Shown here piece after piece: positions 1 to 7,882 of a stretch of DNA of 64,000 nucleotides. How positions within the stretch are numbered: position 1 is the stretch's first letter; each line of letters starts with the position of its first letter. Made by a program: the position numbers and the translations under genes. The notes beneath the pieces were generated by a model. That model worked only from the letters and a program-made list of their open reading frames with translations. It did not search any database and was not told where the DNA came from. Origin of the DNA: Intestinimonas massiliensis (ex Afouda et al. 2020) (GTDB lineage Bacteria > Bacillota > Clostridia > Oscillospirales > Oscillospiraceae); assembly GCF_900626285.1 (NCBI RefSeq), contig NZ_LR131147.1:941972-1005971 (forward strand), given 5' to 3'.

Positions 1-344
1 CCCAGATTCCGGTATCAGGCGCTACCGTGGCCTTTACTCAGCGGGGAACCGAAGGACACCACGAGCTGCTGGCGGTGCGGGTAACAGATGAAAATGGCCG
101 CACCTCGCCCGTGCAGGTGAGCACTCCCGACGCCGCCGCCAGTGAATCCCCCGGCACCGCAGATCCCTTTGCCGTATGCGATATCTGGGCAGAATCCCCT
201 GGTTACGAGCTTCTGGTGGTGGAAAACGTGCAGATCTTTCCCGGCACGGAGACGCTGCAGGAGCTGGAACTCATCCCCCTGCCCGAGCAGATGTCCGCCC
301 TGCTCCCCGAGCATCCGGTGAACATCCCGCCCCAGAATCTGTAA
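1..344 (+). CDS. Partial protein with carboxypeptidase-regulatory-like domain, spore cortex cluster
   Basis: The 5' end lies outside the window; the frame is open from base 3 and stops at 342-344. The visible ~113 residues include VSGATVAFTQRG and ELLAVRVTDENGRTSPV, which read like one beta-sandwich module of the carboxypeptidase-regulatory/transthyretin-like fold, followed by an ETLQELELIPLP segment. An AGGAGGG ribosome site follows the stop immediately and serves the downstream SleC-like gene, so the two are probably co-transcribed. The function is inferred only from that neighbour and is likely linked to spore cortex or coat. The domain assignment is by general pattern and is not certain. 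Confidence 0.5.
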   Translation, partial: QIPVSGATVAFTQRGTEGHHELLAVRVTDENGRTSPVQVSTPDAAASESPGTADPFAVCDIWAESPGYELLVVENVQIFPGTETLQELELIPLPEQMSALLPEHPVNIPPQNL

Positions 345-355
345 GGAGGGAGACT

Positions 356-1576
356 ATGCCTGAATCTCTGCCCATCACGCCCTATGTGCCCCAGTACATC
401 ACCGTCCATCTGGGTGCGCCGGGCTCCAACGCGGAAAACGTCACCGTCTCCTTCCCGGAATACGTGAAAAACGTGGCTTCCAGCGAGATCTACCCCACCT
501 GGGAGCCTGCCGCCCTTCGGGCCAACATCCTGGCCATCATCTCTTTCGCCCTTAACCGGGTATACACCGAGTTCTACCCCAGCCGGGGCTATCCCTTCAA
601 CATCACCTCCTCCACCGCCTACGACCAGAAGTTCATCAAGGGCCGCAACATCTTTGAGAACATCAGTCAGCTGGTGGACGAGATCTTCAACTCCTACATA
701 CGGCGCATCGGGTTCGTGGAGCCTCTGGCTGCCAAGTTCTGCAACGGCACCACCGTCACCTGCGACGGACTGTCCCAGTGGGGCAGTCAGGCTCTGGCGG
801 AGGAGGGCCGGGACTACATGTCCATCCTCCGCTCCTACTACGGCGACAATATCGAGCTGGTCACCAACGCGCCGGTGCGGGGCATCCGCTACTCCTACCC
901 CGGCTATCCCATCCGCCGGGGGGACAGCGGCGAGGCGGTACAGCGCATCCAGGTGATGCTCAACCGCATCTCCCGGGACTACCCCGCCATCCCCAAGGTC
1001 TATCCGGTGGACGGCATTTTCGGCTCCGCCACCGAGGGGGCGGTAAAGAAATTCCAGCAGATCTTCGACCTGACTCCCGACGGTATCGTGGGCAATTCCA
1101 CCTGGTACAAGATGGTGTTCCTCTACGTGGGCGTGCTGGACCTGGCGGAGCTCATCAGTCAGGGCCAGACCTACTACCCCGGCAGCAGCGGGCAGTCTCT
1201 CCCCAACGTGCTGCGGGAAGGGGACCGGGGGGAGCCGGTGAAAGTGATCCAGTATGTGCTGTCGGTAGTGGCGGAGTTCTACAACAACATCCCCGCCGTA
1301 GCCATCGACGGCATCTACGGTCCCGCCACCAAAAACGCCGTCATCGCTGTCCAGCGGATGGCCGGTCTCACCCAGGACGGCATCATGGGGCCCCGGACCT
1401 GGGCCGCCCTCTACCGGCTGTACGCCGGCATCGTGGACACCGTAGGCACCTATACCAACGTGATCCCGGAACAGTTCCGTCCCGACCTGCCTGAGAGCCA
1501 GGCCACCGGCCTGACCCAGTATCCCGGCCAGCCCATGACCCTGGGCTCCGCCGACCAGAGAGGAGCCGCCTCATGA
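356..1576 (+). CDS. SleC-like spore cortex-lytic protein (SpoIID-like domain plus two peptidoglycan-binding domains)
   Basis: This 406-residue protein starts at ATG 356, 5 bases after GGAGGG; the open frame extends further upstream but only inside the previous gene. The N-terminal half is SpoIID/LytB-like: a WEPAALRANILAIISFAL segment carries the glutamate expected to be catalytic in this lytic transglycosylase fold, and GLSQWGSQALAEEG matches the GMSQ-G signature. Two peptidoglycan-binding (PGB_1) repeats follow, marked by VDGIFGSATEGAVKKFQ and IDGIYGPATKNAVIAVQ. This architecture matches clostridial SleC, which degrades spore cortex during germination. No signal peptide is visible, consistent with production in the mother cell. 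The stop overlaps the next ATG by 4 bases (ATGA), so translation is coupled. Confidence 0.8.
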   Translation: MPESLPITPYVPQYITVHLGAPGSNAENVTVSFPEYVKNVASSEIYPTWEPAALRANILAIISFALNRVYTEFYPSRGYPFNITSSTAYDQKFIKGRNIFENISQLVDEIFNSYIRRIGFVEPLAAKFCNGTTVTCDGLSQWGSQALAEEGRDYMSILRSYYGDNIELVTNAPVRGIRYSYPGYPIRRGDSGEAVQRIQVMLNRISRDYPAIPKVYPVDGIFGSATEGAVKKFQQIFDLTPDGIVGNSTWYKMVFLYVGVLDLAELISQGQTYYPGSSGQSLPNVLREGDRGEPVKVIQYVLSVVAEFYNNIPAVAIDGIYGPATKNAVIAVQRMAGLTQDGIMGPRTWAALYRLYAGIVDTVGTYTNVIPEQFRPDLPESQATGLTQYPGQPMTLGSADQRGAAS

Positions 1577-2100
1577 TCGCACCTCAAGAGATCCGCCTCA
1601 TCGGTCAGCCCATCCGCAGCCTCCAGACCATGCTGCGGGAGCTGTCTTTCGTCTATGATTTTCTTCCCCGGCTCACCCCCGACGGCATTTTCGGGGAACA
1701 GACCCTGGAGGCCGTCATGCTGTTCCAGCGGGAGTTCTTTCCGCCGGTCACCGGCCGGGTGAATCAGGCCACCTGGGATGCCATTTCCGCTCTCTATCTC
1801 CAGGCCATAGCCCGGCGAATCCGCCCTCTCCAGGGTTATCCCGGCGGCGAGTATACCGTCAGCCCCGACCAGGACAGCGTCCACCTCTATCTGGTGCAGT
1901 CCATGTTCCGGGCTCTGGCCCGTCTGCTGGACGGGGTGGAATCCGCCCCTGTCTCCGGCCGGAACGACGCCGCCACCCAGCGCAATATCCGTTGGATCCA
2001 GCGGCTGGACGGTCGGCCGGAGACCGGTATTCTGGACCAGGACAGCTGGAACACCGTCAGCCGGCTGTACACCATGTTTGTCACCTACAGTCAGGCATAA
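1573..2100 (+). CDS. Peptidoglycan-binding protein with two PGB_1 domains
   Basis: This 175-residue protein has its ATG overlapping the stop of the SleC-like gene. It consists almost entirely of two peptidoglycan-binding repeats. The first contains TPDGIFGEQTLEAVMLFQ. The second is more divergent, around GRNDAATQRNIRWIQ and TGILDQDSWN. No catalytic domain or signal peptide is visible. It probably acts with the upstream SleC-like enzyme as a cortex-targeting or accessory protein. A hairpin terminator follows directly, closing the operon. Confidence 0.7.
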   Translation: MIAPQEIRLIGQPIRSLQTMLRELSFVYDFLPRLTPDGIFGEQTLEAVMLFQREFFPPVTGRVNQATWDAISALYLQAIARRIRPLQGYPGGEYTVSPDQDSVHLYLVQSMFRALARLLDGVESAPVSGRNDAATQRNIRWIQRLDGRPETGILDQDSWNTVSRLYTMFVTYSQA

Positions 2101-2106
2101 ATAAAA

Positions 2107-2135
2107 GGGGCGCTGCTTGGCAGCGCCTCTTTTTC
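2107..2135 (+). terminator. Rho-independent terminator of the spore cortex operon
   Basis: GGCGCTG-CTTGG-CAGCGCC is followed by TCTTTTT just after the 2100 stop. The T-run lies on the plus-strand side. The convergent hisE ends at 2134, so the hairpin separates the two convergent operons. Confidence 0.8.
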
Positions 2136-2463
2136 AGGTCTCGTGGTCCACGACCTTCATCTTTTTCAGATTGCCGATCTTGTGGCTGCGGCGCTCCAGC
2201 TCGGAGAGCACCGCATCCAGCGGGATGTTCTGGTCGGCCATCATCACCATCAGGTGGTAGATCAGGTCGGAGATCTCCCCCACCGTCTCCTCCTGCTTGC
2301 CGTTCTTGGCAGCGATGATGGTCTCGGAGCACTCCTCCCCCACCTTCTTCAGGATCTTGTCCAGACCCTTGTCAAACAGGTAGCAGGTGTAGGACCCCTC
2401 CTGGGGGTCGCTCTTGCGTCCCAGCACCACCTGGTACAGGTCCTGCAATACGGTATCGTTCAT
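2134..2463 (-). CDS. hisE: Phosphoribosyl-ATP pyrophosphatase
   Basis: This 109-residue enzyme hydrolyses phosphoribosyl-ATP to phosphoribosyl-AMP and pyrophosphate, the second step of histidine synthesis. The MazG-like fold is recognisable from KVGEECSETIIAAK and EISDLIYHLMVMM, whose acidic residues bind Mg2+. The ATG at 2463 overlaps the hisI stop as ATGA, so HisI and HisE are separate coupled proteins, not a fusion. It is the last gene of the his operon. Confidence 0.95.
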   Translation of the reverse strand: MNDTVLQDLYQVVLGRKSDPQEGSYTCYLFDKGLDKILKKVGEECSETIIAAKNGKQEETVGEISDLIYHLMVMMADQNIPLDAVLSELERRSHKIGNLKKMKVVDHET

Positions 2464-2792
2464 GTGTTTTCCTCCCAAATATCGTTGAAAAAGCAGCTTC
2501 TGGCCCCGGTGTGGCAGGTGGGGCCCTCCGGCACGCACAGATAGAGCAGGGTGTCGGTATCGCAGTCGGTGACCACCTTCTTCACATGGAGGAAGTGGCC
2601 GGAGCTCTCTCCCTTGTTCCACAGCTTTTGGCGGCTGCGGGACCAGAACCAGGCGGTCTTTGTTTTCAGGGTCAGCTCCACTGCCTCCCGGTTGGTGAAC
2701 CCCAGCATGAGAATATCCTTGCTCTCCGCGTCCTGAATGATGACGGGGATCAGATCCGACTTCTGAAACAGTACATTCAAATCAAAGTCCAT
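2460..2792 (-). CDS. hisI: Phosphoribosyl-AMP cyclohydrolase
   Basis: This 110-residue enzyme opens the adenine ring of phosphoribosyl-AMP, the third histidine step. The family core is clear: MLGFTNREAVELTLKT, WFWSRSRQKLWNKGESSGH and DCDTDTLLYLC, then the Zn-binding cysteines in GPTCHTG and RSCF. The length is normal for stand-alone HisI. It starts 3 bases after the hisF stop and overlaps hisE by 4 bases. Confidence 0.95.
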   Translation of the reverse strand: MDFDLNVLFQKSDLIPVIIQDAESKDILMLGFTNREAVELTLKTKTAWFWSRSRQKLWNKGESSGHFLHVKKVVTDCDTDTLLYLCVPEGPTCHTGARSCFFNDIWEENT

Positions 2793-2795
2793 GGT

Positions 2796-3551
2796 TCACC
2801 TCACGGGGATGGATCGGCTGCGGAGATAGTCCTTCACCTGGGGCACCGTCAGCTCCCCGAAGTGGAACAGAGAGGCGGCCAGAGCGGCGTCGCAGTTGGT
2901 TTTCTCAAACACCTCCGCAAAATGGTCCAGGGAGCCGCAGCCGCCGGAGGCGATGACCGGAATGGACACCGCGTCGGTAACCGCCTTGGTCATACCCAGG
3001 TCAAAGCCCGCCTTGGTGCCGTCGGCGTCCATGGAGGTGAGCAGGATCTCCCCCGCTCCCAGGGTCTCCGCTTTTTTCACCCACTCAATGAGGTCGATGC
3101 CGGTGGGTTTTCTGCCGCCCGCTACGACCACCTCCCAGGTGCCGTCACCTCTGGCCCGGGCGTCGGCGGCCAGCACCACGCACTGGGAACCGAACCGCTC
3201 CGCCGCCTCGGAGATCAGCTCCGGCCGGGCCACGGCGGCGGAGTTCACCGAAATTTTATCGGCTCCCGCCCGCAGCAGACGCTGAAAGTCCTCCACGGTG
3301 CGGATACCGCCCCCCACAGTCAGGGGCACGAACACCTGAGCGGCGGTGCGCTCCACCACGTCGGCCACGGTGTCCCGGGCGTCGCTGGTGGCGGTGATAT
3401 CCAGGAACACGATCTCGTCGGCCCCCTGGTCCGAATAGTACTTGGCCAGCTCCACCGGGTCGCCGGCGTCCCGGATGTTGACGAAGTTGACCCCCTTCAC
3501 CACCCGGCCGTCCCGCACGTCCAGGCAGGGAATGATACGTTTGGCTAACAC
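2796..3551 (-). CDS. hisF: Imidazole glycerol phosphate synthase, cyclase subunit
   Basis: This 251-residue (beta-alpha)8 barrel uses ammonia channelled from HisH to convert PRFAR to imidazole glycerol phosphate and AICAR. Motifs include RIIPCLDVRDGRVVKG with catalytic Asp11, FVPLTVGGGIRTVEDF, ISVNSAAV and IPVIASGGCGS. The start overlaps the end of hisA by 7 bases. Its length and sequence are typical of the family. Confidence 0.96.
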   Translation of the reverse strand: MLAKRIIPCLDVRDGRVVKGVNFVNIRDAGDPVELAKYYSDQGADEIVFLDITATSDARDTVADVVERTAAQVFVPLTVGGGIRTVEDFQRLLRAGADKISVNSAAVARPELISEAAERFGSQCVVLAADARARGDGTWEVVVAGGRKPTGIDLIEWVKKAETLGAGEILLTSMDADGTKAGFDLGMTKAVTDAVSIPVIASGGCGSLDHFAEVFEKTNCDAALAASLFHFGELTVPQVKDYLRSRSIPVR

Positions 3552-4267
3552 TGTTTCCCAGCCTCCTTTACGGCCGCAGGCAGATCCACCGTTCCGGCGT
3601 AATAGGCCTTGCCGATGATGGCCCCATAGAGGCCCATAGCGTTCAGTTTGGACAGGTCCCCGTTGGAGGACACCCCGCCGGAGGCGGTGATCTGACAGCT
3701 CACCGCCTGCTGGAGAGCTGCCAGCCGGTCAAAAGAGGGGCCGGACAGCATACCGTCGGTGGCAATATCGGTAAAGATAATCGTCTTTACCCCGATCGTC
3801 TCCATGGACCTGGCGAAGTCCAGGTAGTCCAGGCCGGAGGACTGCTCCCACCCGGCGGTCTTGACGATGCCGTCCATGGCATCGATACCCACAGCGATAC
3901 GCTCGCCGTACTTTTCCACCGCCTCTTTCACGAACTCCGGGCGGCTGACGGCGGCGGAGCCGATGACGCACCGCCACACGCCCAGGGAGAAAACTTCCTC
4001 CAGGTCGGCCATGGTGCGGATCCCGCCCCCCAGTTCCACCTTCAGGCCGGACTGCTCTGCCACCGCCCGCACGATGGAACCGTTCTGCCGCTGTCCGCTG
4101 CGGGCCCCGTCCAGATCCACCATGTGGACATACCGGGCCCCGGCGGCGTAAAAATCTTTGGCCACGGCCAGAGGATCGGAGGCCACCTGGTGGGCGGTGG
4201 CAAAGTCCCCCTTGTACAGGCGCACCGCCTGGCCGTTCTTCAAATCAATGGCCGGAAACAGGATCAT
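3545..4267 (-). CDS. hisA: Phosphoribosylformimino-AICAR ribotide isomerase
   Basis: This 240-residue TIM-barrel isomerase converts ProFAR to PRFAR. The start at 4267 gives MILFPAIDLKNGQAVRL with catalytic Asp8 and overlaps the hisH stop as ATGA. A longer frame upstream is only the shadow of hisH. Other signatures are VELGGGIRTMADLEEVF, VGIDAMDG, FTDIATDGM and ITASGGVSS. It sits between hisH and hisF as is usual. Confidence 0.96.
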   Translation of the reverse strand: MILFPAIDLKNGQAVRLYKGDFATAHQVASDPLAVAKDFYAAGARYVHMVDLDGARSGQRQNGSIVRAVAEQSGLKVELGGGIRTMADLEEVFSLGVWRCVIGSAAVSRPEFVKEAVEKYGERIAVGIDAMDGIVKTAGWEQSSGLDYLDFARSMETIGVKTIIFTDIATDGMLSGPSFDRLAALQQAVSCQITASGGVSSNGDLSKLNAMGLYGAIIGKAYYAGTVDLPAAVKEAGKQC

Positions 4268-4872
4268 GTGTTCAACCCTCCGAAATTCCGTAAGATCTGC
4301 AGGCCCACCTCGCCGCTCTTCTCCGGGTGGAACTGGCAGCCGTACACGTTGCCCTTCTGCACCGCCGCCGTCACCGGCACGCCGTACTCGGTCTGGGCGA
4401 TGACGGTCCTGGGATCGTCTGCCACGGCGCAGAAGGAGTGGACGAAGTAGACATAACTTCCCGTCTCCACTCCGGCGAACAGGGGGGACGGGTTGGGAAA
4501 ATACAGGCTGTTCCAGCCGATATGGGGCAGCTTCAGCTCCGTGGTGATCCTGCGGACCCGGCCGGGCACCAGGCCCAGGCCGGCGCACTCCCGCACTTCC
4601 TCTCCCTGGTCCAGCAGCAGCTGCATCCCCAGGCAGATGCCCAGGATGGGCTTTTTCTCCGCCTGGGCGATCAGCACCTGATCCAGCCCGGAGACCCGCA
4701 GCTTGTCCGCCGCGTCGGGAAAGGCCCCCACCCCGGGCAGGATGATGGCGTCGGCCAGCTCCAGCTCCTTGGGGTCGCTGGTGATGCGGGTTTGCAGGTC
4801 CAGATAATCCATGGCGTTGGTGACGCTCTTCAGGTTGCCCACACCGTAGTCCACAATGGCAGTATAGCCCAT
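4264..4872 (-). CDS. hisH: Imidazole glycerol phosphate synthase, glutamine amidotransferase subunit
   Basis: This 202-residue class I glutaminase supplies ammonia to HisF. The nucleophile is Cys80 in ILGICLGMQLL, and the His/Glu pair lies in CQFHPEKSGEVG. The N-terminus (IVDYGVGNLKSV) and oxyanion strand (ILPGVGAFPDA) fit the family. It starts 18 bases after the GNAT gene and overlaps hisA by 4 bases. Confidence 0.96.
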   Translation of the reverse strand: MGYTAIVDYGVGNLKSVTNAMDYLDLQTRITSDPKELELADAIILPGVGAFPDAADKLRVSGLDQVLIAQAEKKPILGICLGMQLLLDQGEEVRECAGLGLVPGRVRRITTELKLPHIGWNSLYFPNPSPLFAGVETGSYVYFVHSFCAVADDPRTVIAQTEYGVPVTAAVQKGNVYGCQFHPEKSGEVGLQILRNFGGLNT

Positions 4873-4890
4873 GCTCTCTCTCCTTCCGCC

Positions 4891-5382
4891 TTATACCGTG
4901 TGGTAAAAGACGATAATATCTTCATATCCGCCGTTCTGCAATCGGAAGCCCCCGGGGATGGTTCCCAGCCGCACAAAGCCCAGGGACTCATACAGGGCAA
5001 TGGCGCCCAGGTTGCTGGCTACCACGGCGTTGAACTGGAGCAGCCGGAAGCCCAGCGCTCCGCAGGCCGCCAGGCTGTCCTCCACCAGGACCCGGCCCAC
5101 GCCCCGGCCCCGCTTGTCCCGGCGCACGCCGTAGCTGGCGTTGGCGATATGGCCGCAGCGCCCCACGTTGTTGGGGTGCAGAATATACAGCCCCACCACT
5201 TCCCCGTCCAGCTCCGCCACGGCAGCACGGCTCTGGCCGGCGAAAAAGGCCGCCGCTCCCGCCCCGTCCAGCGTCTCTTCCTGGGGAAAGGCCACGCCGT
5301 CCTCCACGACCTGATTCCAGATCTCCGTCATGGCAGGCAGATCCTCCGCCCCATAGGGGCGGACCTTCAGCTCCCCTGCCAT
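4891..5382 (-). CDS. GNAT family N-acetyltransferase inside the his operon
   Basis: This 163-residue protein has an acetyl-CoA binding core (RRDKRGRGVGRVLVEDSLA) and a GNAT-like C-terminal half (NLGAIALYESLGFVRLG). The ATG at 5382 overlaps the hisB stop by one base (TGATG), so it is translated as part of the his mRNA. A longer frame upstream is the shadow of hisB. It is not a histidine pathway enzyme. Its place between hisB and hisH suggests either a passenger gene or acetylation of a pathway metabolite. The substrate cannot be read from the sequence. Confidence 0.8.
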   Translation of the reverse strand: MAGELKVRPYGAEDLPAMTEIWNQVVEDGVAFPQEETLDGAGAAAFFAGQSRAAVAELDGEVVGLYILHPNNVGRCGHIANASYGVRRDKRGRGVGRVLVEDSLAACGALGFRLLQFNAVVASNLGAIALYESLGFVRLGTIPGGFRLQNGGYEDIIVFYHTV

Positions 5383-5957
5383 CACAGTACCCCCTTGGTG
5401 GAGGTGACCCCGGTACCGGTGATCTGAACGGCCTCCTTCACCGCCGCCCCCAGGGACTTGAACAGAGCCTCGGTGATGTGGTGGGCGTTCTTGCCGTACA
5501 GGCACTTCATATGTAAGGTCAGGCCGCTGTTCACCGCAAAGGCCCGCATGAACTCCTCGGTGAGGCAGGAATCGTAGGCCCCGATCATGGGCTGGGGCAT
5601 CTCGGCGTCGAACACCAGGAAGGGCCGGTTGGAGAAGTCCAGGGCGGTGAGGCACAGGGCCTCGTCCATGGGGATATAGGCGGAGGCGAACCGGCGGATG
5701 CCCTTCCGGTCCCCCAGGGCCTGCCTCATGGCCTGGCCCAGGACGATACCCACGTCCTCCACGGTGTGGTGGCCGTCCACCTCCAGATCCCCCTTGGCGG
5801 TCACCTCCAGCCCCAGGCCGCCGTAGAAGGCGAAGGCGGTGAGCATGTGGTCGAAAAACCCGATGCCGGTGGCGATCTCCACCGGGCCGCCCTCCAGACT
5901 GAGGGTCAGGCGGATGTCGGTCTCCTTGGTGGTACGGGTCAGTTGGGCTGTTCTCAT
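5382..5957 (-). CDS. hisB: Imidazoleglycerol-phosphate dehydratase
   Basis: This 191-residue, monofunctional HisB forms imidazole acetol phosphate. Metal-binding histidine motifs are present: FFDHMLTAFAF, DGHHTVEDVG and NAHHITEALFKSLG. The second of two in-frame ATGs (5957) is chosen because AAAGGAG lies 7 bases upstream; the first ATG (5963) is only about 1 base from it. There is no fused HisN phosphatase domain. Confidence 0.95.
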   Translation of the reverse strand: MRTAQLTRTTKETDIRLTLSLEGGPVEIATGIGFFDHMLTAFAFYGGLGLEVTAKGDLEVDGHHTVEDVGIVLGQAMRQALGDRKGIRRFASAYIPMDEALCLTALDFSNRPFLVFDAEMPQPMIGAYDSCLTEEFMRAFAVNSGLTLHMKCLYGKNAHHITEALFKSLGAAVKEAVQITGTGVTSTKGVL

Positions 5958-5969
5958 GGTCATTCTCCT

Positions 5970-7244
5970 TTACTCAAACCGCACCTGGATGGAGTTGGCG
6001 TGGGCGGTGAGCTTTTCGCTCTGGGCCAGGGTGATGATCTGGTCCTTGATGGGGGCCAGGCTGGCCTGGTCGTACTGGATGATGCTCATGGTCTTGAGGA
6101 AGCTGTCCACGCTGAGGGGGGAGAAGAACCGGGCGGTGCCGCTGGTGGGCAGCACGTGGTCGGGCCCGGCCAGGTAGTCCCCCAAAGGCTCCGGGGACCA
6201 GGCCCCCAGGAACACCGCCCCGGCGTTGCGGATTTTGGGCAGCAGGGCCCGGGGATCCTCTGTGACGATCTCCAGATGCTCCGGGGCGATCTCGTTGGCC
6301 AGAGCGGCGCAGTCGTCCAGGGTGTCGCACACAATGGCGCAGCCGAAGTCCCGCAGGGAGCACTCCATGATCTCGGACCGGCTCAGATACCCGGTCTGGC
6401 GGACGATCTCCCCGTCCACCGCCTGAGCCAGCTCCACGGAATCGGTGAGCAGCACGGCGGAGGCCAGCTTGTCGTGCTCGGCCTGGCTCAGCAGGTCGGC
6501 GGCCACAAACTTGGGGTTGGCCTTGCCGTCGGCGACGACCAGCACCTCGGAGGGTCCGGCCACCATGTCGATGTCCAGCTTGCCGTAGGCCTGCCGCTTG
6601 GCGGCGGCCACAAAGGCGTTGCCGGGCCCCACCAGCTTATCCACCCGGGGGATGAAGCCCGCCCCGTAGGTCAGGGCGGCCACCGCCTGGGCCCCGCCCA
6701 CGGCGATGACACGGTCCACACCGGCGATTCTGGCGGCGGCCAGCACCGCGTCGTTCAGGTTCTCGGTGGGGGGCGTCACCATGACGATCTCCTCCACCCC
6801 GGCCACCTTGGCGGGCACCGCGTTCATCAGCACGCTGCTGGGATAGGCGGCGGTGCCGCCGGGGACGTAGATGCCCACACGGGTCAGGCCCCGGACGATC
6901 CGGCCCACCACGCCCCCGTCGGGGGAGGTCCACTCCATGGTATGAGTGAGCAGCTTTTCATTATAGTCCCGGATGTTGGCCGCCGCCCGCTCCAGAGCGG
7001 CGATCAGCTCCTTGGAGCAGCGATTATAGGCAGCCTCCAGCTCGGCCGGGGTGATCTCCCTGGGCTCGGCCTTGTCGAAGCGGAGGGAGTAGTCCCGCAC
7101 CGCCTCGAACCCCTTCTCCCTCACGGTCTCCATGATCTCCGCCGCCGCGGCGTCGATGGCCTGGTTGGCCTGGGCGGCCCGGGCCTTCATGGCGGCCATC
7201 ACCGCCCGCTCGGCGGAGCCATCCGCTTTTACGATCTGTATCAT
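5970..7244 (-). CDS. hisD: Histidinol dehydrogenase
   Basis: This 424-residue NAD- and Zn-dependent enzyme catalyses the last two oxidations, histidinol to histidine. Recognised segments are VGIYVPGGTAAYPSSVLMN, DMVAGPSEVLVVAD, the Zn/catalytic region DLLSQAEHDKLASAVLLT, EIAPEHLEI and AGPDHVLPTSGTARFFS. Its start overlaps the hisG stop by 4 bases. The length is typical. Confidence 0.96.
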   Translation of the reverse strand: MIQIVKADGSAERAVMAAMKARAAQANQAIDAAAAEIMETVREKGFEAVRDYSLRFDKAEPREITPAELEAAYNRCSKELIAALERAAANIRDYNEKLLTHTMEWTSPDGGVVGRIVRGLTRVGIYVPGGTAAYPSSVLMNAVPAKVAGVEEIVMVTPPTENLNDAVLAAARIAGVDRVIAVGGAQAVAALTYGAGFIPRVDKLVGPGNAFVAAAKRQAYGKLDIDMVAGPSEVLVVADGKANPKFVAADLLSQAEHDKLASAVLLTDSVELAQAVDGEIVRQTGYLSRSEIMECSLRDFGCAIVCDTLDDCAALANEIAPEHLEIVTEDPRALLPKIRNAGAVFLGAWSPEPLGDYLAGPDHVLPTSGTARFFSPLSVDSFLKTMSIIQYDQASLAPIKDQIITLAQSEKLTAHANSIQVRFE

Positions 7245-7882
7245 TTCCGCTTCTCCAATTCTCCCTCGCAGCGGGCAATAAAATCTGCGATCTGATCTTT
7301 ATACAACTTCATGCTGGCGGTGTTGACGATAAGCCGGGCGGACACCGGGGCCACATCCTCGATGGGCACCAGGCCGTTGGCCTTCAGGGTGGCTCCCGTC
7401 TCCACGATGTCCACAATGGCGTCGGTGAGATTCAGGATGGGGGCCAGCTCCACGCTGCCCTCGATCTTGATGATGTCCACATCCATGCCCTTACTGGCGA
7501 AGAAGGCACGGGTCACCTCCGGGTACTTGGAGGCCACCCGCCGGGTCTTGTAGGTGCCGTAGAAGTCGCTGCCCTGCCTGACAGCCAGGGCGAAGCGGCA
7601 CTTGCCGAAGCCCAGATCCAGCACCTCGTAAAAAGAGCCGCCCTTCTCCAGGATGGTGTCCTTGCCCACGATGCCCAGGTCGCACACCCCGTGCTCCACA
7701 TAGGTGATGACGTCGGGGGCCTTGGCCAGCACCGCGTCCAGGGGGTAGTTGGGCAGGCTGTGGACCAGCCGCCGGCCCGGGTCCCGGATGGGTGTACAGT
7801 CCAGCCCGGCCCCCTCAAAGAGCTCCACGCTCTTGTCCAGCAGGCGGCCCTTGGTGATGGCGATTCTCAGACGCTCACTCAT
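7241..7882 (-). CDS. hisG: ATP phosphoribosyltransferase, short-form catalytic subunit
   Basis: This 213-residue enzyme condenses ATP with PRPP, the committed step. It lacks the C-terminal ACT-like regulatory domain of long HisG, so it is the short form that needs HisZ, encoded just upstream. Motifs include RIAITKGRLLDKSVELF, CDLGIVGKDTI and the PRPP-site region DIVETGATLKANGL. It overlaps hisZ and hisD by 4 bases at each end. Confidence 0.95.
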   Translation of the reverse strand: MSERLRIAITKGRLLDKSVELFEGAGLDCTPIRDPGRRLVHSLPNYPLDAVLAKAPDVITYVEHGVCDLGIVGKDTILEKGGSFYEVLDLGFGKCRFALAVRQGSDFYGTYKTRRVASKYPEVTRAFFASKGMDVDIIKIEGSVELAPILNLTDAIVDIVETGATLKANGLVPIEDVAPVSARLIVNTASMKLYKDQIADFIARCEGELEKRK

